Shown one piece after another: positions 7,227 through 16,381 of a stretch of 64,000 nt of DNA. This DNA comes from Paucilactobacillus oligofermentans DSM 15707 = LMG 22743. GTDB taxonomy: Bacteria; Bacillota; Bacilli; Lactobacillales; Lactobacillaceae. Positions within the stretch are counted from its first letter, which is position 1. Each line of letters starts with the position of its first letter. The translations under genes were made by a program, and so were the position numbers. The notes beneath the pieces are model-generated. The model did no database searches, was not told the origin of the DNA, and saw only the letters and a list, made by a program, of their open reading frames with translations. The stretch is taken from NCBI RefSeq assembly GCF_001434315.1, contig NZ_AZFE01000032.1:310561-374560 (forward strand), read 5' to 3'.

Positions 7227-7835
7227 ATGCCAATCAATTATCCGAATGGTAATCATTATAATTTTAAAAATAAATCTGTAAAATCAATTGGTCAAACAGT
7301 TAACTATGCTAAGCGTGGTATGAGTTTAGAAGAAGAAATTAACGAAAGTAACGAGTATTATCTTTCTCGTGGCATCGCGGTTATTCATAAAAAGCCAACG
7401 CCGGTACAATTAGTTAAAGTGGATTATCCTAAACGGAGTGCGGCAGTTATTAAAGAAGCTTACTTTAGAAAAGCTTCAACGACTGATTATAATGGCGTAT
7501 ATAAAGGATATTATTTAGATTTCGACGCTAAGGAAACTAAAAATAAAACTTCTTTTCCATTATACAACTTTCATGAGCATCAAATAAACCACTTAAAAGC
7601 TTGTATTGCCCAAGGTGGTATCTGTTTTGCTTTTTTAAAGTTTACTAGTTTAAACGAACTTTACTTATTACCTGCGACTAAGTTATTTGAATACTGGGAT
7701 CAGCAAGACACCAGTAAGAAGTCAATTACGCTGAAAGAGATTAAAGAATTTGGTTATTCTCTCACCTATCAGTTCAATCCTGTTATTCCTTATCTAGATG
7801 CTGTAGATAAAATAATTGAAAATTCAATTCATTAA
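7227..7835 (+). CDS. recU: Holliday junction resolvase RecU
   Basis: RecU cuts four-way DNA junctions during recombination and chromosome segregation in Firmicutes. The 202-residue protein has NYAKRGMSLEEEIN near residue 26 and the nuclease core STTDYNGVYKGYYLDFDAKET. In B. subtilis the metal ligands fall in the matching TDYNGVY and DFEAKET segments. Here Glu of ExK is replaced by Asp (Asp100-Ala-Lys102), which the (D/E)xK pattern allows. HEHQINHLKACIAQGGICF and YLLPATKL complete the family pattern. The ATG follows GGAAGGTG. ponA starts 11 bp downstream, the conserved recU-PBP1 pair that links resolution with wall growth. Confidence 0.95.
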   Translation: MPINYPNGNHYNFKNKSVKSIGQTVNYAKRGMSLEEEINESNEYYLSRGIAVIHKKPTPVQLVKVDYPKRSAAVIKEAYFRKASTTDYNGVYKGYYLDFDAKETKNKTSFPLYNFHEHQINHLKACIAQGGICFAFLKFTSLNELYLLPATKLFEYWDQQDTSKKSITLKEIKEFGYSLTYQFNPVIPYLDAVDKIIENSIH

Positions 7836-7846
7836 AGGAGTTTTAT

Positions 7847-10108
7847 ATGTCAGACAATCAGACACCATCGCGATCATCACGTCGAAATAGTCCTTCAAAT
7901 GGTGACAAAAAACCGCGTAATGTAAAGTCAATAATTTTAAAAATTATCGCTTGGGGTGCAAGTATCTTTGGTATTTTAATTTTATTAGGAGCTGTATTAT
8001 TTTTCTATTGGGCCTCTAGCGCACCGGAAATCACGCAAAGTTCCCTAGAAAGTCAAAATGCAACCAAAATTTATGATTCAGATAATAATGTTATTTCACA
8101 ATTAGGTGTTCAAAAACGTGAGTACGTTAAGAGTAGTGCTATTCCTAAAGAATTATCTGAAGCCGTTGTTTCAATTGAAGATCGCCGCTTTTACAAGCAT
8201 AACGGTGTGGATCCTGTTCGTATTTTAGGAGCTGCCTTCTCTAACATTACAGGATCTTCGACTGGACTCCAAGGTGGAAGCACCTTAACACAACAACTTG
8301 TTAAGTTATCTGTTTTTTCAACTAAATCTTCTGATCAAACCTTTAAACGTAAAGCACAAGAAGCTTGGTTAGCAATTAGCGTTGAACGCCATTTTTCGAA
8401 AAAACAAATTCTAGAATATTACATTAATAAAGTTTATATGGGTAACGGTGTTTACGGTATGCAGACTGGAGCTCAATACTATTACGGTAAGAATTTAAAA
8501 GATTTAACGATTGCTCAATATGCAATGCTTGCAGGAATCCCACAATCACCAACCTATTACAACCCAATTACAAATCCTAAGGTGTCAACAACTCGTCGGA
8601 ATGAAGTATTGGAGGCAATGGCAAGAAGTAACTATATTACTAATGCCGAAGCAAAAGCAGCTGAAAAAACCAGTGTTCAAGACGGATTAGATTCAACACA
8701 TGGTAATACTGCAAGTGCAGATTCAAGTACGAATAAATCCAAAGTAGTTGATTCATATTTGAAACAAGTTGTTAGTCAATTGAAATCAGATGGCTATGAT
8801 CCTTATAATGATAGCTTGGAAGTTCATACTAATTTAAATATGGGTGCTCAACAAAACCTTTACGATATTGTTAATGATGGTACAGTAGCTTTCCAAAGTT
8901 CTGATATGCAAGTTGGAGCAGCAGTTACCAGTCCAAAGAATGGTAAGATTTTAGCGATGATTGGTGGAAGAAAAACCGGTGATGTTACCTTTGGTCTTAA
9001 TCGCGCGGTTCAAACCGATCGTAGTTCTGGATCGACATCTAAACCAATTATGGATTATGCTCCTGCTATTGAATATCTCAATTATCCTACGTATCGTTCA
9101 GTTAAAGATTTACCATTTACTTATCCAGGAACAACTAAAAAGGCTTATGATTTTGATAGAGAATATCAAGGAACCATAACCATGCGTAGCGCTTTAACGC
9201 AGTCTAGAAATATTCCTGCTCTACGTACTTTACAAGATGTTGGTATCACAAAAGCAACTAAGTTTTTAACTAAGTTAGGCATTACATCAAAAACGGCTTA
9301 TGAATTACAAAACGGGATTGGTTTATATATTTCACCACTTCAAGAGGCAGCGTCTTATGCAGCTTTTGCTAATGGTGGTACTTATTACAAACCATACTAT
9401 ATTAGTTCAATTACCACTAAGAGTGGCGAAACTCATAAGTATTCGGCAACTGGTGAAAAAGCAATGAAATCATCGACTGCCTACATGATTACGGATATGT
9501 TAAAAGATGTAATTGATAGTAGTTCAGGAACTGGAAAATCAGCTGCATTATCGGGAGTGCATCAAGCTGGTAAAACTGGGACGACTGAATATCCTTCTGG
9601 AACAACATCTAGTTCAGGTGTGATGGATTCTTGGTTTACTGGATATACTAAAAAGTACTCTATCTCAGTTTGGACTGGTTATGATAAACAATATGAAACT
9701 GGTCATGCAATAACTAGTTCATATGAAAAAACTGCCGCACTTGTTTATAGTAACGAAATGAGTTACTTAGAAGATGAAAGTTCTAGTTCAAATTGGACTG
9801 CTCCTGATACAGTTACCGAAGTTACTAAGAATGGTAATACTGAATATGAAGTAACGGGTGCAACATGGAGCACTACTGGAGTCAGTGATACGTATGCTGA
9901 AAACAATGGTTCAACTGGAACAAGTTCTACCGTAGTTAGTTCTTCAACTATTTCTTCAAGTGAAGCTAAACAGGAATCTGAATCTTCAAGTAGTAACTCT
10001 AATAATTCAAGTAGCATTGAACAAACACCAGGTGGCTCTGGCGGAGATGGTGGTTCTGATGGAACAAGTTCTTCATCAAGCTCCACAGTCACAACACCTA
10101 CTCAATAA
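7847..10108 (+). CDS. ponA: Class A penicillin-binding protein 1A
   Basis: PBP1A polymerises lipid II glycan chains and cross-links the peptides outside the membrane. The 753-residue protein has a basic cytoplasmic tail, one membrane helix at about 27-52, a GT51 glycosyltransferase domain with EDRRFYKHNGVDPVR (catalytic Glu) and GGSTLTQQLVK, then a transpeptidase domain with the active-site Ser-Thr-Ser-Lys in GSTSKP, SRN in TQSRNIPAL, and KTG in AGKTGTTEYP. The last 80 or so residues are rich in Ser, Thr and Gly and are probably a disordered extracellular tail. AAGGAG precedes the ATG. It is co-transcribed with recU and ends at a strong terminator. GpsB, encoded nearby, is a known partner in related bacteria. 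Confidence 0.97.
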   Translation: MSDNQTPSRSSRRNSPSNGDKKPRNVKSIILKIIAWGASIFGILILLGAVLFFYWASSAPEITQSSLESQNATKIYDSDNNVISQLGVQKREYVKSSAIPKELSEAVVSIEDRRFYKHNGVDPVRILGAAFSNITGSSTGLQGGSTLTQQLVKLSVFSTKSSDQTFKRKAQEAWLAISVERHFSKKQILEYYINKVYMGNGVYGMQTGAQYYYGKNLKDLTIAQYAMLAGIPQSPTYYNPITNPKVSTTRRNEVLEAMARSNYITNAEAKAAEKTSVQDGLDSTHGNTASADSSTNKSKVVDSYLKQVVSQLKSDGYDPYNDSLEVHTNLNMGAQQNLYDIVNDGTVAFQSSDMQVGAAVTSPKNGKILAMIGGRKTGDVTFGLNRAVQTDRSSGSTSKPIMDYAPAIEYLNYPTYRSVKDLPFTYPGTTKKAYDFDREYQGTITMRSALTQSRNIPALRTLQDVGITKATKFLTKLGITSKTAYELQNGIGLYISPLQEAASYAAFANGGTYYKPYYISSITTKSGETHKYSATGEKAMKSSTAYMITDMLKDVIDSSSGTGKSAALSGVHQAGKTGTTEYPSGTTSSSGVMDSWFTGYTKKYSISVWTGYDKQYETGHAITSSYEKTAALVYSNEMSYLEDESSSSNWTAPDTVTEVTKNGNTEYEVTGATWSTTGVSDTYAENNGSTGTSSTVVSSSTISSSEAKQESESSSSNSNNSSSIEQTPGGSGGDGGSDGTSSSSSSTVTTPTQ

Positions 10109-10110
10109 AT

Positions 10111-10158
10111 AAAAAAGGTTTGATTCAAGACAAAATTGTCTTGAATCAAACCTTTTTT
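10111..10158. terminator. Bidirectional terminator between ponA and dnaD
   Basis: A near-perfect palindrome pairs AAAAAAGGTTTGATTCAAG with its complement through an inner GACAA/TTGTC stem, with A- and T-runs at the two ends. It serves both convergent genes; the dnaD stop is 1-2 bp away. Confidence 0.92.
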
Positions 10159-10159
10159 A

Positions 10160-10858
10160 CTATTGTTGATCAGATATTTTATAAATTGGAATTTTAGGCT
10201 TAGCCTTTTTGTTGGTGCTGTCTTCCCGATTAATTGGGCGTTTTGTTTGTAGCTGCTCGACTTGTTGAACCGTCTTGATATTTTGACGATCCCAACTGTT
10301 TAAAATACGATCCATATATTTTAAACTCCAAGCTTGATTTAGAACGGCTTCTTGTAGGGACAAATTAATTAAATCAAATGGATAATTGTCTTCATCAATC
10401 CATTTTGCAACCGTTTCGAGTTCGATTGGTGATAACGGACGTCCAAACTCTATTTCTATTTTATTAAAAATTTGTTCACGATTAGTTTCGTTTTGTTCAG
10501 ATGTTTGTTTACTACTACTGATTGTTTCTAACCCTACAATTTGTAAAATCAAATTATCAAAACTATATGATTCACTTTGTTTTCCATAAGCATCAATCGT
10601 TGTATCGTGTGTCATTAATTTCTGTTGAATCATGTGATGCATAATTTCATAAACTTGTGATGGTTCACTACCTAAATGTTCAGCAATTAAATTAATATCA
10701 GGTGAAACAATACCTTTATCTAAATAAGATTTTAGCTCCAAATAAACCATAAACTCTGCAGTTGACATACCCAAATCACGATATCGATGTAAAATAACAT
10801 CGTTAATAACAGTTTGTCCCGATAATAGCCATTCTTGTTGATTACTTTTATTAGTCAC
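10160..10858 (-). CDS. dnaD: Replication initiation protein DnaD
   Basis: DnaD helps load the replicative helicase at oriC and at PriA-marked forks in Firmicutes. The 232-residue protein has the N-terminal winged-helix DDBH1 domain (about 1-105; NDVILHRYRDLGMSTAEFMVYLEL) and the C-terminal DDBH2 domain (about 125-195; EIEFGRPLSPIELETVAKWI, SLKYMDRILNSWDRQNI), followed by a basic tail. The start codon is GTG at 10856-10858, with GGGG 8 nt upstream. tseB is 22 bp upstream on the same strand and dinG lies beyond it, close to the B. subtilis ypmB-asnS-dnaD neighbourhood but without aspB or asnS. PriA, its partner at restart, is encoded later in this window. Confidence 0.93.
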   Translation of the reverse strand: MTNKSNQQEWLLSGQTVINDVILHRYRDLGMSTAEFMVYLELKSYLDKGIVSPDINLIAEHLGSEPSQVYEIMHHMIQQKLMTHDTTIDAYGKQSESYSFDNLILQIVGLETISSSKQTSEQNETNREQIFNKIEIEFGRPLSPIELETVAKWIDEDNYPFDLINLSLQEAVLNQAWSLKYMDRILNSWDRQNIKTVQQVEQLQTKRPINREDSTNKKAKPKIPIYKISDQQ

Positions 10859-10880
10859 TACTTAAACCCCGATTACATCA

Positions 10881-11381
10881 TTAAATGTTTACAATTTTTT
10901 GTAAATCTTTTCCAGTTTTAAAATCTAGTAATTCATAACAGAGATGACCTTGTTTGTTTACATAAGAAACTTCCCAGACTGGTTCATTTTTAAAAACTCC
11001 CAACGCAATTTTTAAAACTTTTTTTGGATTTCGCTTATTCCAAATTTGAGTTAAGGCATCATTTTTGGTAATTCCCTTTTTTTGCTTTAAGACCTGTATA
11101 ACTTTTCCTTTAGAACTAGTAATCACAAATATTTTCTGATTTTTTGAATTTTCTCCGGCAATTGTATAATAAGTTTTTTCTCGATTATACGTAAAGAAAT
11201 CACCTGGATGTTTTAAATTAGCTTTCGCTTTGGCAATTGATATTGTCGTTTGTTCTGCTTGATTTTTTGGATGATTAGCAATCGCTAGTGCAGCCCAAAT
11301 TGCAAGAAATACAATTATGATTGCAATGATTGTAATTCTAATCGGATGAAGATGCGATTTTCGTTTAGTTCGACTTTGCAT
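10881..11381 (-). CDS. tseB: TseB/YpmB-like membrane-anchored cell-wall protein
   Basis: The 166-residue protein has a short basic N-terminus, one membrane helix at about residues 14-36 and an extracytoplasmic domain with two YpmB-like repeats (AKANLKHPGDFFTYN and the C-terminal PVWEVSYVNKQGHLCYELLD). B. subtilis YpmB was renamed TseB after work linking it to the elongation enzyme PBP2A. I infer the same kind of role from fold and location between dinG and dnaD. The ATG follows AAGGAG by 10 nt. The gene is 66 bp after dinG and 22 bp before dnaD, probably one operon. Confidence 0.82.
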   Translation of the reverse strand: MQSRTKRKSHLHPIRITIIAIIIVFLAIWAALAIANHPKNQAEQTTISIAKAKANLKHPGDFFTYNREKTYYTIAGENSKNQKIFVITSSKGKVIQVLKQKKGITKNDALTQIWNKRNPKKVLKIALGVFKNEPVWEVSYVNKQGHLCYELLDFKTGKDLQKIVNI

Positions 11382-11447
11382 TCAGTGCAATCTCCTTTTT
11401 AGATAATTTATAATTATAGCAGATTAAGCTAAATTAAGTTACTGATT

Positions 11448-14255
11448 TTATTGTTTAAAAAAATCAGTAGTTTTTATGATTAAGTCATCAGTTGAAACTG
11501 TTTCAATTGGCATATTTTCAGGAAATGTTCGCATAATTGTGTGACCATATCGACGATTAACTAACCGATTGTCTAAAATAACGGCAACTCCGCGATCCGT
11601 TTCGGTTCTAATCAGTCTCCCAATCCCTTGTCTTAAGCGTAATGTTGCTTTCGGTAAGGACGAATTGTAAAACGGATTTTTACCATTTCTTTGAAGCCAA
11701 TCATTTTCAGCGCGCGTCACAATCGCATCTGGAAAATCAAATGGTAATCGCGTCACGATTAGTAATTCTAGTTGTTCGTTAGGTAAATCAATTCCCTCCC
11801 AAAAACTAGATGCCCCTAATAAAATGGCATTAGAACTAGTACTAAATTGCTTTAATAATTTATCTCGATTACCTGTAATTCCTTGCGCCATAATCTCACG
11901 GCCATTAAATAGATCTGTCGAACGTAACTTACTATAAACTTGTTCAATCGTTAGTAATGAGTTAAATAGGACCATGGTTTGTCGACTATTATCTTTAGTT
12001 AATTTATAAATTGTATCACATAAATAATTCAGATAATCTTGATAAAATTGATTTGAAATCTCAGGTGCATCTTCCGCAATAAAGAGTTTACTTTGTTGTG
12101 AAAAATCAAACGGCGAATCAATTCGCTTAGTTTTTGTATCTTTATAATTAATATCGAGCTGATCATAAATAAATTGTGAACGACTTGATGAAAATAGTGT
12201 TGCTCCTGTAAAAATGGGCTTTTGAAAGTATGGATATACATTTTGAGATAAAAATTGATTAGTGGTTAATAGTCCACCACTAAGTTTCATTGAGCTTTGG
12301 TCCATTGATTGCCGGATAGTCAGCCAGAAAACTGATGAAGATGTTTGATTAGTTAAAATTTCAATGAATTCTAGTAATCTTTCATATGTTTTAGTAATAC
12401 TATTTAACTGACTTTCAAATTGGCCCATTAAAAAGCGATCACTAATCATCCAGCGTTCTGCACTCCGCGTAAATAGATTATCTAATTCAACAAAATGATC
12501 ATTTAAATTGGTCATAATGCTTGAATAACTTTTGACTAATTTATCTTTTGGATTAAGGATCTTTTTCAATTGTCGACTATCGATGGGTTGTTCAATGATT
12601 GAACGAGAGTCATCAGCAACAACGTTTAGCATGAATCCTCGATATAAAATTTCTTCAAACTGTTTAACTGTATCTGACAAGCTAAGTAAATCACTTCTAA
12701 TCGCACGAACATAATAATCACCATTAGGTAGATCGGTAAAAATCGATGCTAAATTTCGTTCATGACCATCATTAACCAATCCACGAAGAATATTTAATAA
12801 TGTACTAAATGATTGAAAGTCAATTTCATGTCGCGATTGATGTAAAATATTTTCACTTAAATGTTGGGCTTCATCAATTACCAAGTATGGTTGATTTAGA
12901 CTTTCCCCTAAATCAGTTGCGTGTTGTGCTAAATAAGAATGGTTAGTAATAATCACATCCGCATTAAGCATTGATTTTGCACGGCGAATTAAGAAATCAT
13001 CATTATAAAACACACTATTTTTATCTAAACTATCGATACCTTGGTGCTTGATTTCATTAAAGTACGTTGAATTATAATTAACGAGATTTAATTCATCTAA
13101 ATCACCGGTACTAGTTTCTAATAACCACACTAAAATTCTGGCTTTCAATAGCTGAATCGGTGTTGATTCCCCCATTGCGCTTAGTGAACGATAATAGCGC
13201 GTAATATCGACGTAATGTGAATTTCCTTTAAGGACTACGCTTGAAATCTTAAACGGGAGAATTTTATTCAATTGTTTAACGGCAATATCTGCCATTTGTC
13301 GTTGCTGAATATTAGTTGCTGTACTAACAACCACTTTTTTATCTGGATAGCTTAAATAAGCTAATGGCAACATATAACCTAATGTTTTCCCAATTCCAGT
13401 TCCGGCCTCAATTAAAATATTATGTTGTTCATCATGAATATAATTGTTATAAATCATATTCATCATTTTGGCTTGTCCACCGCGATAAATTAAATTACCG
13501 CCAAATAACTTCTCTTTTGATTGCTTTGAATTAGGATATTTCTTTTTCTTTAAATTACCATTGCGTACAACTTTTTTTACCTTAGTTAAAACCAGATTGT
13601 TTTTGATATAAAGTTCATTTGGTAAATCAAAAGCTACCAATTCTCGGCTATCTAATTCTGTTTTAAAGAATTCATTAGTATCATATGGTAAACCTAAGTT
13701 TAATTTAACCAACGTTTGTAAAGTAATTGTGGGCAATTGTTTGATTCGATCTAATAAGTTAACTAGTAATTGTCCCGTCGCTTCTGCATCTGAATCAGCA
13801 CTATGTGGTGAATTATGTTCAATTGCTAAGTAATTAGTTAAATCACGAAGTCGAAAGCCAGGTGCAGTTGGTAATAAAATTTGACTTAACGTAACCGTAT
13901 CAATTGCCTTAATTTCTAAGCTTGGATACCCTACCCGTTCGAATTCAGCATTTAAAAAAGGGAAGTCAAAACTGACATTATGAGCGACAAAAATGGTGCC
14001 AGAAAGTAAGCTGAACAATGATCCAGCAACGTCATCAAAAAAAGGGGCCTCTTTGACATCGTGTCCAGAGATTCCTGTCAGTTGCTCAATCATTGGTGGA
14101 ATCGATCGATTTGGATTAATAGTTGTATTGAACTGGTTAACAACTTTATTGTTTGAGATGAGCACACATCCAATTTGAATTATTCGATCCCCATTTTTAA
14201 TGCTGGTTCCCGTGGTTTCCAAATCGACAATTGAATATATTGGTTGCTTATCCAT
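11448..14255 (-). CDS. dinG: DinG-type helicase with N-terminal 3'-5' exonuclease domain
   Basis: This is the 935-residue Firmicute form of DinG, which fuses a DEDDh exonuclease to an XPD-like helicase fold. The exonuclease (about 1-170) shows VDLETTGTS, AHNVSFDFPFL and HSADSDAEATGQLL. The helicase part shows Walker A EAGTGIGKT near residue 285, VIDEAQH, and the C-terminal RQGIGRLIRTETDRG. Cysteines that hold an iron-sulfur cluster in E. coli DinG are not visible after Walker A (KGNSHYVDITRYY there), consistent with the Gram-positive form, described as mainly a nuclease. The ATG follows GGAG by 7 nt. tseB and dnaD follow on the same strand. I see no LexA box upstream. Confidence 0.93.
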   Translation of the reverse strand: MDKQPIYSIVDLETTGTSIKNGDRIIQIGCVLISNNKVVNQFNTTINPNRSIPPMIEQLTGISGHDVKEAPFFDDVAGSLFSLLSGTIFVAHNVSFDFPFLNAEFERVGYPSLEIKAIDTVTLSQILLPTAPGFRLRDLTNYLAIEHNSPHSADSDAEATGQLLVNLLDRIKQLPTITLQTLVKLNLGLPYDTNEFFKTELDSRELVAFDLPNELYIKNNLVLTKVKKVVRNGNLKKKKYPNSKQSKEKLFGGNLIYRGGQAKMMNMIYNNYIHDEQHNILIEAGTGIGKTLGYMLPLAYLSYPDKKVVVSTATNIQQRQMADIAVKQLNKILPFKISSVVLKGNSHYVDITRYYRSLSAMGESTPIQLLKARILVWLLETSTGDLDELNLVNYNSTYFNEIKHQGIDSLDKNSVFYNDDFLIRRAKSMLNADVIITNHSYLAQHATDLGESLNQPYLVIDEAQHLSENILHQSRHEIDFQSFSTLLNILRGLVNDGHERNLASIFTDLPNGDYYVRAIRSDLLSLSDTVKQFEEILYRGFMLNVVADDSRSIIEQPIDSRQLKKILNPKDKLVKSYSSIMTNLNDHFVELDNLFTRSAERWMISDRFLMGQFESQLNSITKTYERLLEFIEILTNQTSSSVFWLTIRQSMDQSSMKLSGGLLTTNQFLSQNVYPYFQKPIFTGATLFSSSRSQFIYDQLDINYKDTKTKRIDSPFDFSQQSKLFIAEDAPEISNQFYQDYLNYLCDTIYKLTKDNSRQTMVLFNSLLTIEQVYSKLRSTDLFNGREIMAQGITGNRDKLLKQFSTSSNAILLGASSFWEGIDLPNEQLELLIVTRLPFDFPDAIVTRAENDWLQRNGKNPFYNSSLPKATLRLRQGIGRLIRTETDRGVAVILDNRLVNRRYGHTIMRTFPENMPIETVSTDDLIIKTTDFFKQ

Positions 14256-14354
14256 AATTTTCTCCGTATCAAATATCTTTTAATCTAATGTATATCATAC
14301 TATTTATCACTGTAGTTTACCACGTACATTTAATGAAGAATTTATTATCTTTTA

Positions 14355-14383
14355 CTGCAAAAAAAATTTGAAACAGGTATAAT
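14355..14383 (+). promoter_or_regulatory. Candidate promoter of the mevalonate operon
   Basis: A perfect TATAAT lies at 14378-14383, about 50 bp before mvaK1. CTGCAA 17 bp upstream is a weak -35 match. The region between dinG and mvaK1 is AT-rich and holds no other clear signal. Confidence 0.5.
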
Positions 14384-14431
14384 TGTATTTGGTTTTCATT
14401 TCGGTCTAAATAGAAAGTGGGTTATGACGTA

Positions 14432-15382
14432 ATGCAATCAGGACAAGGTACAAGTCATGCCAAAATAATACTAATGGGTGAACATAGTGTCGTATACGGC
14501 GAACCTGCCATTGCAATGCCCATTTCAGAAATAAAATGTACAGTTACTATGAATCAAACGACTGATTCAATTCAAACGATTGATAGTCGCTATTTTAGTG
14601 GTAATATTAGTAACCTTCCAGATGCTATGTCTGGTATTTCTAAAGTAATCATATTTTTAGAAAATTATTTTAACGGAAAAAATGATGGTTGGCAAATGAA
14701 AATTACTAGCATGTTACCTGCCGAACGTGGCATGGGTTCATCAGCTGCTACTACTATTGCACTTATTAAGTGCTTTTATGATTTTTACGGCGCCACTATT
14801 TCTAAACAAGAACTATTAAAATTAGCTGACATTGAAGAACATATCACACATAATAATCCAAGTGGTTTAGATGCTGCCACGGTCAGTTCTAACCGACCAA
14901 TTTGGTTTGTCAGAGATCAAACAATTGAACCGTTTGATATTAATATCGATGCTACGTTAGTGATTGCCGATACTGGTATTAGAGGAAAAACTAAGGAAGC
15001 TATTCAATTAGTTAAACAACAACTTGATAACTACCCAGAAGCCACTAACAAAGCCCTTAACAAATTAGGGACACTTACTAAAGATTCATCTAGGTTACTA
15101 AAAAATAACCAAGCTATTCAGTTGGGTGAATATTTTAATCAAGCTCAAACAATTTTAAGTAGCTTAAAACTAAGTCATCCAGCAATTGACAAATTAATAA
15201 AAATTGCCCGTTTAAATGGTGCATTAGGAGCTAAATTCACCGGTGGCGGCCGTGGTGGCTGTATTATAGCCCTTACTAAGAACAAAATTGATGCAAAAAT
15301 AATTTCAAATGCACTAATTGATGCTGGTGCAACTGCCACTTGGGTGCAACCATTGAATACAATTGGAGTAAATAATGACTGA
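14432..15382 (+). CDS. mvaK1: Mevalonate kinase
   Basis: This enzyme phosphorylates mevalonate with ATP in the first kinase step of the mevalonate route to isoprenoids. The protein (about 316 residues) is a GHMP kinase: KIILMGEHSVVYGEPAIAMP at the N-terminus, the phosphate loop PAERGMGSSAATTIA near residue 100, and GAKFTGGGRGGCI near 275. I prefer the ATG at 14432, which has the ribosome-like AAAGTGGG about 10 nt upstream, to the in-frame GTG at 14417 inside that site; this choice is not certain. The last 8 bp overlap mvaD, and the whole four-gene order mvaK1-mvaD-mvaK2-fni is typical of lactobacilli. Confidence 0.95.
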   Translation: MQSGQGTSHAKIILMGEHSVVYGEPAIAMPISEIKCTVTMNQTTDSIQTIDSRYFSGNISNLPDAMSGISKVIIFLENYFNGKNDGWQMKITSMLPAERGMGSSAATTIALIKCFYDFYGATISKQELLKLADIEEHITHNNPSGLDAATVSSNRPIWFVRDQTIEPFDINIDATLVIADTGIRGKTKEAIQLVKQQLDNYPEATNKALNKLGTLTKDSSRLLKNNQAIQLGEYFNQAQTILSSLKLSHPAIDKLIKIARLNGALGAKFTGGGRGGCIIALTKNKIDAKIISNALIDAGATATWVQPLNTIGVNND

Positions 15383-16355
15383 TTTAATTGCAACTGCAAA
15401 AGCACATACAAATATTGCGTTAGTTAAATATTGGGGTAAACGCGATGAAACCTTAATTTTACCGTGGACTGATAGTTTGTCTTTAACTTTAAATGAGTTT
15501 TATACAACCACTAAAGTAACCTTTTCTGAAACTCTAGAACATGATAATTTTTATATTGATCGAATACTAGTAGATCAAAAAAATAATCAGAAATTAACTA
15601 ATTTTATGAATGTAGCCAGAGAAAAAATTGGCTTAACTTATTTTGCTAACGTGGAATCTTTCAATTGCGTCCCTATTTCTGCAGGCCTTGCATCATCTTC
15701 ATCTGCATTTGCCGCACTAGCTGGAGCGATATATGAAGCTAGTGGCGTTGACTACACGCTAAATGACGTTTCCAAACTGGCTCGTCGAGGATCTGGTTCT
15801 GCTACCCGATCAGTTTTCGGTGGCTTAGCCGAGTGGAAAAAAGGATCAACAGATGACGATTCCTATGCACAGCCAATTCAAGAAACGGTTGATTTTGGTA
15901 TTGAGATGATTGCAATTTTATTAGATACCACTAAGAAAAAAGTTTCTAGTCGTTTGGGGATGCAAACAACGGTTGATACTTCCCCATTCTTTAACGAGTG
16001 GGTTAAAGTAGTTGAAAAAGATATGCAAATAATGCATCAGGCAATTGAAAAAAAAGACATCAACCTAATTGGTGAAATTGCTGAATCAAATGCAATGAGA
16101 ATGCACTCACTAACCTTATCTGCAAGCCCAAGCTTTACATATTTTAATGCAGATAGTCTTCTAGCTATGCAAGAAGTTGAGAAATTACGTACAAATGGAG
16201 TAAAATGTTTTTATACTATGGATGCTGGTCCAAATGTTAAGGTTATTTATGACCGTAAAAATCGGGAAACAATTCTGCAGGAACTTTCAAAAGTTTTTGG
16301 TCGTGACCGCCTTGTGGTGAGTCAACCCGGTCCTGGAATTGAATTTATTAAATAG
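15375..16355 (+). CDS. mvaD: Diphosphomevalonate decarboxylase
   Basis: MvaD turns diphosphomevalonate into isopentenyl diphosphate with ATP, releasing CO2 and phosphate. The 326-residue protein has the family N-terminus AKAHTNIALVKYWGKRDE, the GHMP phosphate loop SAGLASSSSAFAALAGA near residue 105, GSGSATRSVFGGLAEW near residue 138 and the C-terminal MDAGPNVKVIY segment. The ATG lies within the end of mvaK1 (8-bp overlap), with GGAG 8 nt upstream in mvaK1 coding sequence, pointing to translational coupling. mvaK2 begins 26 bp downstream. Confidence 0.97.
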   Translation: MTDLIATAKAHTNIALVKYWGKRDETLILPWTDSLSLTLNEFYTTTKVTFSETLEHDNFYIDRILVDQKNNQKLTNFMNVAREKIGLTYFANVESFNCVPISAGLASSSSAFAALAGAIYEASGVDYTLNDVSKLARRGSGSATRSVFGGLAEWKKGSTDDDSYAQPIQETVDFGIEMIAILLDTTKKKVSSRLGMQTTVDTSPFFNEWVKVVEKDMQIMHQAIEKKDINLIGEIAESNAMRMHSLTLSASPSFTYFNADSLLAMQEVEKLRTNGVKCFYTMDAGPNVKVIYDRKNRETILQELSKVFGRDRLVVSQPGPGIEFIK

Positions 16356-16381
16356 TTACATTGTGAAAGGAACAAAGTTAA

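Noticed and set aside
9763-10092. 109-codon minus-strand open frame
   Set aside because: It is the antisense of the Ser/Thr-rich PBP1A tail, giving a low-complexity Glu/Leu/Pro protein; no ribosome site and no independent signal.
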